Shown piece by piece: positions 7,514-14,480 of a stretch of 20,228 nucleotides of DNA; positions within the stretch are counted from its first letter, which is position 1; the number at the start of each line of letters is the position of its first letter. Source of the DNA: Nitrososphaerota archaeon (GTDB taxonomy: Archaea; Thermoproteota; Nitrososphaeria; Nitrososphaerales; CADDZS01); assembly GCA_027886785.1 (NCBI GenBank), contig JAPCJV010000001.1, positions 1 to 20,228 on the forward strand, in the 5' to 3' direction. A program made the position numbers and the translations under genes. The notes beneath the pieces are model-generated. The model saw only the letters and a list, made by a program, of their open reading frames with translations. It was not told where the DNA came from and ran no database searches.

Positions 7514-7681
7514 CTACTGCTCTCTTATTTCCTTCTTTTTACTTGACTCCAGTTTGCGTAGTTCTGTGGAAGGAAGCACATCGCGCAAGCCTTCATCTTC
7601 TACTACTTTTCGAGATGGGAGGTCCGCGTTTCCTCTTTTCTTTTGAGATCTTCTCGATCTATAGGGATCCTTTACTGACAT
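7514..7681 (-). CDS. candidate 55-residue charged protein
   Basis: A minus-strand frame too short for usual ORF cut-offs encodes 55 residues that are strongly charged (RSRRSQKKRG near the N-terminus, LRKLESSKKKEIREQ at the end), unlike the Phe/Leu-rich product of the opposite strand. The ATG is directly preceded by AAAGGAG, and a second GGAGG lies 17 nt upstream. The frame stays open for 11 more codons upstream without a usual start codon. A nucleic-acid-binding or disordered small protein is possible. No homologue was recognised. Confidence 0.38.
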   Translation of the reverse strand: MSVKDPYRSRRSQKKRGNADLPSRKVVEDEGLRDVLPSTELRKLESSKKKEIREQ

Positions 7682-8148
7682 CTCCTTTGGAGTTTCACCT
7701 CCAGGATTTAACAGCTATTTCTTGAGGCCTGTGCGAGCTGGAGGATTGGGGCGACGTATTCGATCTTAACCTTGGCGTGCCGTGCTGGCGAAACTCTTTA
7801 CCTTACTGAATCCGCTTACATCGATTCCAAATTTTCTCGCTGCAGCTATTATCCGGCGGCGGACAGTTCCCGGATGGCAGAATCTTGACCCGACCTGGTC
7901 GAACCGCGCCATAGCGTTTTTACGTGAGTGGGATCGGTCAAAGGAAGTTTGCGATCCATGGAACAGGCATACTGGGTGGGTGGCAATCACTTCTTCTTTT
8001 GGTAGGATAGTTTTGCCATACTCGATCAGCTGTGGAATTTTCCAATATGTGTTTTGGAAAAATCTTTCTGAAAATTGTCCTAAAAGAATCGGAGTGCACC
8101 TGAAACCTTCCTGATCTAGAATTTGAAGAGCGCCTGAGTTAAGAATTC
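7682..8148. other. gene-poor gap with a weak HNH-like ORF
   Basis: No clear gene is seen. A minus-strand frame at 7766-7990 contains TVRRRIIAAARKFGIDVSGF. This resembles the 'lkRRi...GIDtSHF' lead-in of some phage-type HNH endonucleases, but no HNH residues or zinc cysteines follow, so it is at best a remnant. The overlapping plus-strand frame (7782-8114) has no recognisable family either. Confidence 0.25.
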
Positions 8149-8289
8149 ATGAGAAGGGAGACACTGGACTATGAGGTCAGAATAACGTCGGTCGTAGAGC
8201 CGCCTTCGACGTCGACCATTTCCGGATTAACACTTGAGGGTGGGCATAAATTAGTAGTGATTCCGGGAAAGTCGGAAGAGTTGAGCTGA
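8149..8289 (+). CDS. candidate 46-residue protein
   Basis: The ATG frame encodes alternating beta-like segments (DYEVRITSVVEPP, GLTLEGGHKLVVIPG) and stops with TGA, with composition typical of real proteins. No strong ribosome-binding site is visible. A second short frame at 8346-8453 (35 residues, helical end WLKEMKDQF) lies 56 nt downstream in another frame; together they might be pieces of one decayed gene. No family was recognised. Confidence 0.28.
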   Translation: MRRETLDYEVRITSVVEPPSTSTISGLTLEGGHKLVVIPGKSEELS

Positions 8290-8617
8290 GACGCGTTGCG
8301 TCCAACATCTAGACCAAGGTAGCTCAGACCAATTATGTCGGGTGTATGCAGGTTAGAGTTCTCTGTCCGCCATCGCTCGAAGGCAGAACTATGTTTGATT
8401 CGGAGATTTCTTGGCTAAAAGAGATGAAAGATCAGTTTACGGAGACTAACTAATCTTTCAGGGCGTTTGAAATCAACCAGGGGCGAGAAATCACTACACG
8501 ACTATTCGCTCCGTCTCCGGCCCATTTTGATTCATCTCGGCCGGTTAGAACTTTCTGACCATGTATTATATGTTGTATCCGAAAATGGAGAATGAGACGT
8601 GTAGATCTCGTAACAGA

Positions 8618-8640
8618 CTACTGAATTTCTAATTCAGTAG
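8618..8640. repeat. perfect 10-bp inverted repeat with 3-nt loop
   Basis: CTACTGAATT (8618-8627) and AATTCAGTAG (8631-8640) are exact inverse complements around TCT. It is isolated in an AT-rich non-coding stretch. It could be an RNA hairpin, a protein-binding palindrome or the end of a decayed element; no second copy was seen in the window. Confidence 0.55.
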
Positions 8641-8748
8641 GGAATAACACAGAATTATCTATTTCATGAGCGGAGATAGAAGAGTTCACGCGGAAACAGA
8701 TTAGTCTGAGCCGCCATCTTATACCTATGCCCATTTTTTTGGGAGGAG

Positions 8749-8771
8749 CTCTGGGATTTTTTATCCCAGAG
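8749..8771 (-). terminator. 9-bp hairpin 3' of the V4R gene
   Basis: CTCTGGGAT (8749-8757) and ATCCCAGAG (8763-8771) form a perfect stem with a 5-nt homopolymer loop, starting about 21 nt beyond the V4R stop codon on the minus strand. A second small stem (CCCA/TGGG around a T-run) lies just beyond at about 8731-8743. It is a probable 3' end structure of the V4R transcript. Confidence 0.45.
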
Positions 8772-8792
8772 AGACTCGTCCTTCAAAAATTT

Positions 8793-9470
8793 CTAACGAA
8801 ACTCTTCTGAGATCGAAACCCTCCTGGATTTGTTGGATCCATTCTCTGAAGCGCCAATATACGCCTGCTGCAGGACGATTTCGCACACGTGCGGGAGTTC
8901 CGATCTTTCCCTTACATGGCACTTTTCTCTTAAAATGACGTATTCCCGGTCGTAAAATTCTTCTGCTGCGCCTTGAATCATTCCTGCTAATAAGTGGCAG
9001 CCGTCTTCCGGGATCTGATTGTTCCCATGGCAGAATACACATTCCTTCACATCCACTCTGATCCAAGATCCATTTTCTTCGTCAACGCGAACCATGAAGT
9101 GGCCCCATCCTGCTGCGGCCGCCATCTGACGTAAAACCGCGATCGAACTTACTTTTCCCTTTAGCTGCCTCGCGAAGGAAGCTCCATACGCCCTTCCAAT
9201 TTTTCGGAGGATGACGAATCCACCGATCGAGAAAGTCCGGAGGAACTCCTTTTCGACATCCCGCCAGACTTCCGCACCCAAAAAGAATACCCTTGCGTCA
9301 CTCAGTTTGTTTATGATGATTCCCCGAGTAGAGTCGAACTCGAAAAATTGCGTGACCGAAGAGGAATTCATCCCCATGATCCACGCACGTCCGGGAGGGA
9401 GGGCATTTAGCGCCGCTCCAAATTTTTCCTTCCGTCGAAGTGCAAAAGGTTTTTCGGTGCTTGTACTCAT
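8793..9470 (-). CDS. V4R (4-vinyl reductase-like) domain protein
   Basis: A 225-residue protein that matches the V4R domain, a small-molecule-binding alpha/beta fold known from chlorophyll-pathway proteins, NtrC-type regulators and archaeal stand-alone proteins. The signature is GCHLLAGMIQGAAEEFYDRE (157-176), followed by the REKC element (Cys184) and a C-terminal Cys196. Cys144 and Cys147 (ECVFC) complete a set that could bind metal. The N-terminal part (35-120) has the usual strands and helices of the fold. A sensory or regulatory role is inferred; the ligand is unknown and no DNA-binding domain is visible. The promoter carries a 9-bp inverted repeat at 9504-9530 overlapping a TATA-like box, which hints at autoregulation. 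Confidence 0.7.
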   Translation of the reverse strand: MSTSTEKPFALRRKEKFGAALNALPPGRAWIMGMNSSSVTQFFEFDSTRGIIINKLSDARVFFLGAEVWRDVEKEFLRTFSIGGFVILRKIGRAYGASFARQLKGKVSSIAVLRQMAAAAGWGHFMVRVDEENGSWIRVDVKECVFCHGNNQIPEDGCHLLAGMIQGAAEEFYDREYVILREKCHVRERSELPHVCEIVLQQAYIGASENGSNKSRRVSISEEFR

Positions 9471-9503
9471 CTGTCTCTGGGGTTTATTCTGCCCGGTGAA
9501 ATA

Positions 9504-9530
9504 CTAATTTTTAGTTCCGAGAAAAATTAG
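9504..9530 (-). promoter_or_regulatory. inverted repeat over the V4R promoter
   Basis: CTAATTTTT (9504-9512) and AAAAATTAG (9522-9530) are perfect 9-bp inverse complements with a 9-nt spacer, centred about 47 nt upstream of the V4R ATG. On the minus strand the proximal arm runs into a TTAGTATTT box about 32 nt before the ATG. A binding site covering the TATA box would fit a repressor. Confidence 0.4.
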
Positions 9531-9572
9531 TTGCGAGTAAATAGAATGTTCTAGATCACTTTTTTTCTCGGG

Positions 9573-9597
9573 TTTCTGGGAAAACGTTTCCAAGAAA
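9573..9597. repeat. 25-bp imperfect palindrome
   Basis: TTTCT-GGAAA and TTTCC-AGAAA arms face each other around a 3-nt centre, with one unpaired base in each arm. It lies in the gap between the BNR paralogue's 3' end and the V4R promoter. The core GGAAA/TTTCC resembles the two palindromes at 4692-4719. It is either an operator or a 3' hairpin. Confidence 0.35.
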
Positions 9598-9747
9598 TTG
9601 GGGTTCCCCGCTTTCAGAAAAAAGAATTCTCAGTATGCGCATTCGAAAATCGAACCACCTTACTCACTAAATTCGTCATACCTCTTCAGGTGGAGTTCAT
9701 CGCCCAACAGAGTCGAGAGAATTAATCCTGGGAAGGGTCGAACTTCT

Positions 9748-11184
9748 CTAGGATGTTGCGAAGTAGATTTGGGAGGTTGGTCCGTTAGTGTAGGTCCACG
9801 CAGCGAAGCAGTGTGCGCCGTTAGAGGACACTCCAAAAAGTGTCACGTCATTATAGGCGGCGGCTTGCCCTACGGCGTTATTGCTGATGTCGATCTGAGA
9901 GCTACTCCAGGTGGAACCGCTGTCCCCGCTGTACGACACATATGCGTTCCAAGTAGAGGACTGTGAGGAGATCTGCTGCCCCCACATTACGAACACGTTC
10001 ACCCCATCTGAAGAATAAATGTGAGCAAAGGACGCCTTCAGCGCCGTTTTGCTCAACAAGTGCAACGCTCCCCAGGAAGGCGAAGAAGAATTTACACCGG
10101 TCGCAGATCTCACATACACTCCCTGATTTTTCAGATCGTGGAAGGTGAGAAAGGTGTTGTTGCCGTAAGCGCCGTTCTGCGGCTCCCAGCTCTGTATCAG
10201 AGGTTCTGTGAGATTCTGTTCAGGCCCCCAGGTCTTTCCGCCATCTATGCTCGTCACGCCCTGATCGTGATACCCAATTCCTGATGTGGTGCTGTTGGCT
10301 TCCCAGGTCACATAGACCTTGCTTCCATTAGCTGCGATCCAGGGCTCTCTACCGTAGTATACGGAAGTGTTGGTGTTAGGTGGGTCGTTATACACCTCGA
10401 CTGCTACTGTCCAGTTTTTCCCGTTCGTATACGAGGCTGAGAAGTAGATTCCGTCGGAAGTCAGGTACGCATTACCCCCGGATGCAACTATTTCCGGCTC
10501 CCCGCCATTATCTGGGTTGATCACATCCTTCGCAGAACCCCAAGAACTTCCATTGTTCAAGGAGGAGGCGGCATAGACCGATCCCGGGGTAGTCGCATTT
10601 GCACCCGAGTACCAAGCAACGAAAACATGGCTCCCCTCCGCTCCAATGGCTGGAGTAATTTGTGGATGAGTGGAGTTGTGACTAATCTGAGTGGCGTTAA
10701 ACGAGATTCCGTTGTTTATGCTGGCTGCAACAAAAATTTGTAGAACAAAAGTTCCGTTCGCTTGCCGCACACTCTGTGCCCAGGTAACGTATACTACGCC
10801 GCTGGGAACTCGCTGGAATTGAGTAAACATTACAGGGAATTGAGAAGTACCGCCCGCGGGGCTGATCACCAGACCGCGTTTTGTTAATGGAGGATTCCAA
10901 GTGACTCCTCCGTCAGGACTCATGCGGAATAATATTCCAGATTTCCCTTCAGACCAGGCAACGTAGACGTTCTGCCCGTGGTTGGATACGGTTGGATCTT
11001 TCGCGGAAGCGGAGTCGTTGCTCAGATTTTTTGCCGGAAGAAAGACAGGCGCACTTTTGAAGTGAGTCGTAGCAGAAGTTGAAAGAATCAAAGGATTGGC
11101 CAGAAGGAGCAGTCCAAAGATGAAAAAAGAAGTCAATGTCATTTTTCTCTTGTTAAAATTCTTGAAAACAGGACGGCTAAGCAT
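9748..11184 (-). CDS. BNR-repeat (sialidase-like) secreted protein
   Basis: An intact 478-residue paralogue of the frameshifted gene at 2356-3703. It has a basic N-terminus (FNKRK), a signal peptide (SFFIFGLLLLANPLILSTSA), and repeated Asp-box motifs (SPDGGVTW, IDGGKTW, GDSGSTW plus degenerate NNGSSW and TNGKNW) that should form a beta-propeller. Such proteins are annotated as exo-alpha-sialidases, but the Asp boxes are structural only; the catalytic Arg triad and Tyr/Glu pair of true sialidases were not identified, so carbohydrate or surface binding is an equal possibility. A GTG at 11202 extends the frame, but ATG 11184 lies about 33 nt after a TATA-like AATAGATAATAAA, giving a very short leader, so it is preferred. 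It is probably extracellular or surface-attached. Confidence 0.8.
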   Translation of the reverse strand: MLSRPVFKNFNKRKMTLTSFFIFGLLLLANPLILSTSATTHFKSAPVFLPAKNLSNDSASAKDPTVSNHGQNVYVAWSEGKSGILFRMSPDGGVTWNPPLTKRGLVISPAGGTSQFPVMFTQFQRVPSGVVYVTWAQSVRQANGTFVLQIFVAASINNGISFNATQISHNSTHPQITPAIGAEGSHVFVAWYSGANATTPGSVYAASSLNNGSSWGSAKDVINPDNGGEPEIVASGGNAYLTSDGIYFSASYTNGKNWTVAVEVYNDPPNTNTSVYYGREPWIAANGSKVYVTWEANSTTSGIGYHDQGVTSIDGGKTWGPEQNLTEPLIQSWEPQNGAYGNNTFLTFHDLKNQGVYVRSATGVNSSSPSWGALHLLSKTALKASFAHIYSSDGVNVFVMWGQQISSQSSTWNAYVSYSGDSGSTWSSSQIDISNNAVGQAAAYNDVTLFGVSSNGAHCFAAWTYTNGPTSQIYFATS

Positions 11185-11205
11185 AAAGAAATCTAGTACC
11201 ACTGA

Positions 11206-11228
11206 TCTAGATTTATTATCTATTTAAC
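11206..11228 (-). promoter_or_regulatory. TATA-like promoter of the intact BNR gene
   Basis: On the minus strand the A/T-rich run TTAAATAGATAATAAATC is centred about 33 nt upstream of the ATG at 11184, the distance expected for an archaeal TATA box with a leader of a few nucleotides. Confidence 0.4.
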
Positions 11229-11288
11229 GTGAGAATCTCACAATTCGATATCATAGAATACAGATAGTATCGAAATAGGAGACCGCAG

Positions 11289-11633
11289 TCACACGCGGAT
11301 CGTAACTTTCAGGACGCCCTTCGTGTGCAGAATCACTCCGCCGCACTTAGGGCAATAAGCTATGGAATTTTTCATGCCTTCATCAAAAATCGGGAACTCG
11401 AATTCGCAGACCCTATTGGAGCACTTGAAGACCAAAAGCCGAAGAACGTTTTGGTTTCGTCCAGTTTCAGCATCACCCTCAGGGGGATATGGCTCTACTT
11501 CATCTAACTTTGCAAGAATTTCTGTGAGCGCAGGCACTTTGCTCATTAGATCGTTTGTGGAAAAACGAGCTCTACCTGCATATTTATCATAGGTATATCG
11601 GACTCCGGTATAACGGATTCTGATAAGAGGCAT
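11289..11633 (-). CDS. small zinc-ribbon protein
   Basis: A 114-residue protein. The C-terminal half holds four cysteines as C71-x4-C76-x17-C94-x2-C97 (FKCSNRVC and YCPKCGG), a zinc-ribbon arrangement followed by a final beta-strand pair. The N-terminal half has basic beta-like segments (IRIRYTGVRYTYDKYAGRAR) and a helix (ALTEILAKLDEV). The family was not recognised; zinc ribbons of this size often bind nucleic acid or act as adaptor subunits. It lies between the BNR gene and the Ku-like gene on the same strand, 199 nt from the latter, so a shared role in DNA end repair is only a guess. The start is an ATG with no strong ribosome-binding site. Confidence 0.6.
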   Translation of the reverse strand: MPLIRIRYTGVRYTYDKYAGRARFSTNDLMSKVPALTEILAKLDEVEPYPPEGDAETGRNQNVLRLLVFKCSNRVCEFEFPIFDEGMKNSIAYCPKCGGVILHTKGVLKVTIRV

Positions 11634-11832
11634 TCTTCGCTGGGGTATCAGAGGCTAGCTTTTTCCTAGCAACGTCTGGATGGATTGTTTTCAAATGATA
11701 CTCAAAGGAATATGGCGTGGCCCGACCTTTGTGGACAGGGAAGACGTAACTAATTAGTCGGCCCCCCTCCCGAGGTTCTAGACGAATGTCGGATGCGATT
11801 TCGTCTTACAGTAGGACGACCCACCAAAAACT

Positions 11833-12675
11833 TTACTTTGAAATGTTTACCTTTGGCTTTCTCGCCACCACCACGGTGGGAACTGGAGAAGCTTCTTTTT
11901 CTGATTTGTCTTCTAACGTCCAGGCGCTATCTAGCTGCAGGATCCCCTCGCTCATTCCCATGAGCAGCCACAGCCTGCCATCCTTTCTCTCATAAGGATG
12001 GAGAACTGCGGTGTAATACTGGTACCCCCTGCCCCACGAGAAAAACGCAACCAGTGCGATCTGTTTTTCGAGGAGGTGCCGGGCGAGCTGTGTCACCCGG
12101 TCCATCGACTCTCGCACTTTTTTGTCCGGATCCGGCGCGAGCATGTATACCTCCTTGAAGGTATACTCTGGTACTCGCTCCAAAGAGACAAACGCGTCCT
12201 CAGATACCTCGATATCCGTGGTGCGATCGAAGGGCTCGATCGTTTCTTCCTCCTGCTTGTCTACCGCTTGGAAGGGGGGTACTTCTGTCCACCTGCCATT
12301 GATTTCGAGATCCTCCTTGAGAAAAAATCGCCTCTCGCTTTTTGCGAAAACCAGTGAATTGTTGTCGAAGCGAACTGTATCCTTCACGTCTTCAAACGGA
12401 ATTTCATTCACGTCAAGGCGTTCCCCGTTCGGTCCGAAATGGTACGAATAAAGCTTGGAAACTTCTTTGGAGACGACTTCCTTTCCCGATTGATTGTCGA
12501 CCTTCACAAACTCAACAGGTTTTTGATCTCCGTGAATCTTTGCCGCCCTAAGATGATATTGCATGGATCCAAGACCGAGGGTGGGGACGTTCAGACTAAG
12601 CACCCCGCGCCAAGAAGCTCTGGAGACCGGTTTTACCTGAGCTTTCAGTACCTCTTCGAACACGTCCGATTGCAA
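11833..12675 (-). CDS. divergent Ku-like DNA-end-binding protein
   Basis: A 280-residue protein, the usual size of prokaryotic Ku. Three regions match the Ku core. SWRGVLSLNVPTLGLGSMQY (21-40) corresponds to the N-terminal 'iWkGsIsFGLVniPVklY' strand pair. The RTTDIEVSEDAFVSLERVPEY segment (151-171) matches 'R.IeIe.FV.leeIdp.Y', followed by VYMLAPD. IALVAFFSWGRGYQYYTAVL (206-225) matches 'vaIArfv.r.reyla.LrP', followed by DGRLWLLMG. Ku homodimers ring DNA ends and recruit ligase in end joining. No LigD-type ligase is in the window. The C-terminal tail (255-280) is basic and may bind DNA. The start is TTG at 12675, the only usual codon before an upstream in-frame stop, so the N-terminus is uncertain. 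The assignment is by pattern, not alignment. Confidence 0.6.
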   Translation of the reverse strand: MQSDVFEEVLKAQVKPVSRASWRGVLSLNVPTLGLGSMQYHLRAAKIHGDQKPVEFVKVDNQSGKEVVSKEVSKLYSYHFGPNGERLDVNEIPFEDVKDTVRFDNNSLVFAKSERRFFLKEDLEINGRWTEVPPFQAVDKQEEETIEPFDRTTDIEVSEDAFVSLERVPEYTFKEVYMLAPDPDKKVRESMDRVTQLARHLLEKQIALVAFFSWGRGYQYYTAVLHPYERKDGRLWLLMGMSEGILQLDSAWTLEDKSEKEASPVPTVVVARKPKVNISK

Positions 12676-12876
12676 TGGAAAACTGTTGACTTTACCCGAT
12701 TTGGATAATTAAATGCGGCCGAGTAGCTTTTCGTTGATTTCATTGTAAGAGTCAACAAGAGTTAACAATATCGAAGAAGGCCAAGTTTAGAATTGTAGAC
12801 AGATCCCACATAATCCTAAATTGGTTTCATTTCACAAGAGTAGTTTTAGGAAATGAATTCTTCATGCTTAGGAACT

Positions 12877-13275
12877 TCAAAAGTTGGGAAATGGTTCTTC
12901 TTTATTTTTGATCGATTTTTCCCAGCGAAATAATTCTACTAATTTAGGCACTGAAACAATACTTTCCGATCGTGTCAAATGATTATCTTCTTGAGAAAAG
13001 GATACGCACTGAGAGATTACTCCCTCGTCCCATTCGATGTCAACGCTCGGTTTGTAAAATGCTCTCTTCGCGACAATAGACGAGATAGATCCAAGAAAAA
13101 TGTCCAGCCGACCGTTTTGTTCGGAAACAAAGGACAATTTGGATTTCGAAAGTACCAAGACCCCGCGCAAATTGTCGTTTCTTCCAGGGAGACGACAAGT
13201 AATATGGAAAAAACGGGTCTCAAAAATAATCTCGGTTCCAACAAGTGCTTTTTCGGTTTCGGCGATGGAGTCCAC
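12877..13275 (-). CDS. small PH/GRAM-like domain protein of unknown function
   Basis: A 132-residue protein with a run of alternating strands (NLRGVLVLSKSKLSFVSEQNGRLDIFLGSISSIVAKR) and a C-terminal helix (VPKLVELFRWEKSI). 'L..s...LsFv.....l.i.l..I..i' is the usual opening of PH- or GRAM-like folds, also seen in archaeal CheF-type proteins, but no chemotaxis genes are near. The start is GTG at 13275, with an in-frame TAG 9 nt before it and a CCTATATTG box centred about 28 nt upstream on the minus strand. This suggests a leaderless message beginning with GTG. No cysteine pair or catalytic motif is seen. Confidence 0.5.
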   Translation of the reverse strand: MDSIAETEKALVGTEIIFETRFFHITCRLPGRNDNLRGVLVLSKSKLSFVSEQNGRLDIFLGSISSIVAKRAFYKPSVDIEWDEGVISQCVSFSQEDNHLTRSESIVSVPKLVELFRWEKSIKNKEEPFPNF

Positions 13276-13837
13276 AGAACTCTAAGATCTCTCTACACAA
13301 TATAGGACTAGCGAGTGATCTCAAAATTTGAAATCCAAGCTTCGATATGGAGACCTTCGATACGACCGGAAACGGGCTTTTAGAACATGCGACAAGAAAG
13401 ACTGAAACTGACGAATCCCGAACTATGTTGCTCTAATTTTCTGTAATTTATCTGCTCGGAAATTAATTTCTGAATGAAGATAATATTTTTGAGAAATTGC
13501 CCGGTACCCATCGGTAGCATCCCCTCAAAAGCTGGTCTAGGGGCAAGCCCTTTGTAGGAATTTTACAGCTTCGATTCTAAGCTACGAGTCGCAATTCTGA
13601 AAGCCAAACGACTCAGGCAGGCTATGAGATCGTAGTTGGAGGACCTACTTTGACGGAAGTGGGTTGAATCCCAACGATAAACATCGGGTCGCTTAGGTTT
13701 GTTTACAACAGACCTCGTCCAGGAAGGACCTCGATCCATTTTGCCGCTATCGTTTCCTCACGCTCAGATGCCAGCTGAAACCATTCTTGCCAAATTTTAT
13801 CTCGAGAATCGCTATGTGGTGGCATCGAGCATTAAGG
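13276..13837. other. 562-nt gap with stem-loop-forming segments
   Basis: No credible gene is seen. Several short stems cluster at 13540-13680: GGG/CCC in the ggggcaagccc loop, GAGTCG (13586-13591) with CGACTC (13609-13614), and TGGG/CCCA around TTGAAT near 13660. An untyped RNA is possible. The last stem looks like a tRNA T-arm but does not fit one. Confidence 0.25.
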
Positions 13838-14056
13838 CTAAACTACCCACACGCCAGTCAAGCGCAACCTCACCACTCTCTTTTGAAAGTGCTCTTCACA
13901 GTCGCTGAAAAGGGTCCTCGCCGGTTCGGGATTAGTGTAACCTAGCTTCTGGCAGGTCTTGCAAAACAGTGGATCATAAGCTGAAACGGACTCGCTTACT
14001 GCATCCAGAGCCGACCTTTGAATTTGGTGCATAGATTTCGTGTACTGATTGCACAC
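13838..14056 (-). CDS. candidate small zinc-finger protein
   Basis: A 72-residue GTG-initiated frame with C32-x2-C35 (FCKTCQK) and C53-x2-H56 (DCEEH) spaced 17 residues apart, a plausible zinc site of the C2CH kind. It is followed by a basic tail (KRVVRLRL). It lies 21 nt downstream of the similar small frame at 14078-14335 on the same strand, so the two may form an operon. No specific family was recognised. A plus-strand frame at 13699-13908 overlaps it and looks less protein-like. Confidence 0.35.
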   Translation of the reverse strand: MCNQYTKSMHQIQRSALDAVSESVSAYDPLFCKTCQKLGYTNPEPARTLFSDCEEHFQKRVVRLRLTGVWVV

Positions 14057-14077
14057 CCTGGTTATTTAGACCTGTAT

Positions 14078-14335
14078 TCAAAGCTTCGAGATATCGGGTT
14101 CTGCTATGTCGATGAATGAGACGAATTTATTGTAAAAGAGCTCAGAATCTTTGTAGAAATTAAGTATCAAAGTACACTTCAATTCGAATACACCATGAAG
14201 TTGCGCTTGATGTTCTTTCCAAGCCTGTCCAAAATTCGATCGAACAGATTTCACTGAACAAACACCGCAGAGAAGGCAAACAAAAATTAGGACAGAGCTC
14301 TCACTTTTTGCAATGTCGGAGTTTTTCACACTCAA
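14078..14335 (-). CDS. candidate small C2H2-type zinc-finger protein
   Basis: An 85-residue frame starting with TTG (a GTG lies two codons later). It has C20-x2-C23 (CLLC) and H42-x4-H47 (EHQAQLH), a C2H2 arrangement with an 18-residue loop slightly longer than the classical finger and containing a third Cys (26). Short archaeal C2H2 proteins are known and often regulate transcription. It is divergent from the crenactin gene, sharing the 145-nt intergenic region, so it could regulate that locus; this is inference. The frame also stays open upstream to about 14405 without a clear start. Confidence 0.38.
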   Translation of the reverse strand: MSVKNSDIAKSESSVLIFVCLLCGVCSVKSVRSNFGQAWKEHQAQLHGVFELKCTLILNFYKDSELFYNKFVSFIDIAEPDISKL

Positions 14336-14480
14336 CTTTGATTGTTTTCCAATTTCTTCCGATCTAATGCAAATCGAAGCCGACCGGAGAAAGATTTCGA
14401 AACGTTAACCATATAGACAGAGGTTAGCATACGAGGCGGTCGGAAACGGATTACTGATTCACAGGATAGTAGATTGAATA

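Larger units (their letters stand above)
8290..8792. other. intergenic region with two strong hairpins
   Basis: No substantial gene is seen between the small ORF and the V4R gene. The stretch holds a possible 35-codon frame at 8346-8453, a perfect 10-bp hairpin at 8618-8640 and the 9-bp V4R 3' hairpin at 8749-8771, both listed separately. Confidence 0.4.

Noticed and set aside
7453..7725. 90-codon plus-strand ORF
   Set aside because: Phe/Leu/Ser-rich composition typical of an antisense shadow of the charged minus-strand frame.
7766..7990. HNH endonuclease remnant on the minus strand
   Set aside because: Only a short lead-in-like segment fits. No H-N-H residues or zinc cysteines, so it is not called as a gene.
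8320..8400. tRNA D-arm-like ggtagctcag
   Set aside because: No closing GAGC arm, anticodon stem or T-arm follows at the right distances.
9598..9966. plus-strand ORFs opposite the BNR gene
   Set aside because: They are frame shadows of the intact minus-strand BNR gene and its 3' flank, with no family resemblance.
12877..13275. CheF-type chemotaxis protein
   Set aside because: The strand pattern is similar, but no che, fla or receptor genes are nearby and no specific motif was seen. Left as PH-like.
13635..13690. tRNA-like T-arm (gtgggttgaatcccaac)
   Set aside because: The stem has a mismatch, the loop lacks the TTC-pur core, and no matching acceptor or D-arm is found upstream.
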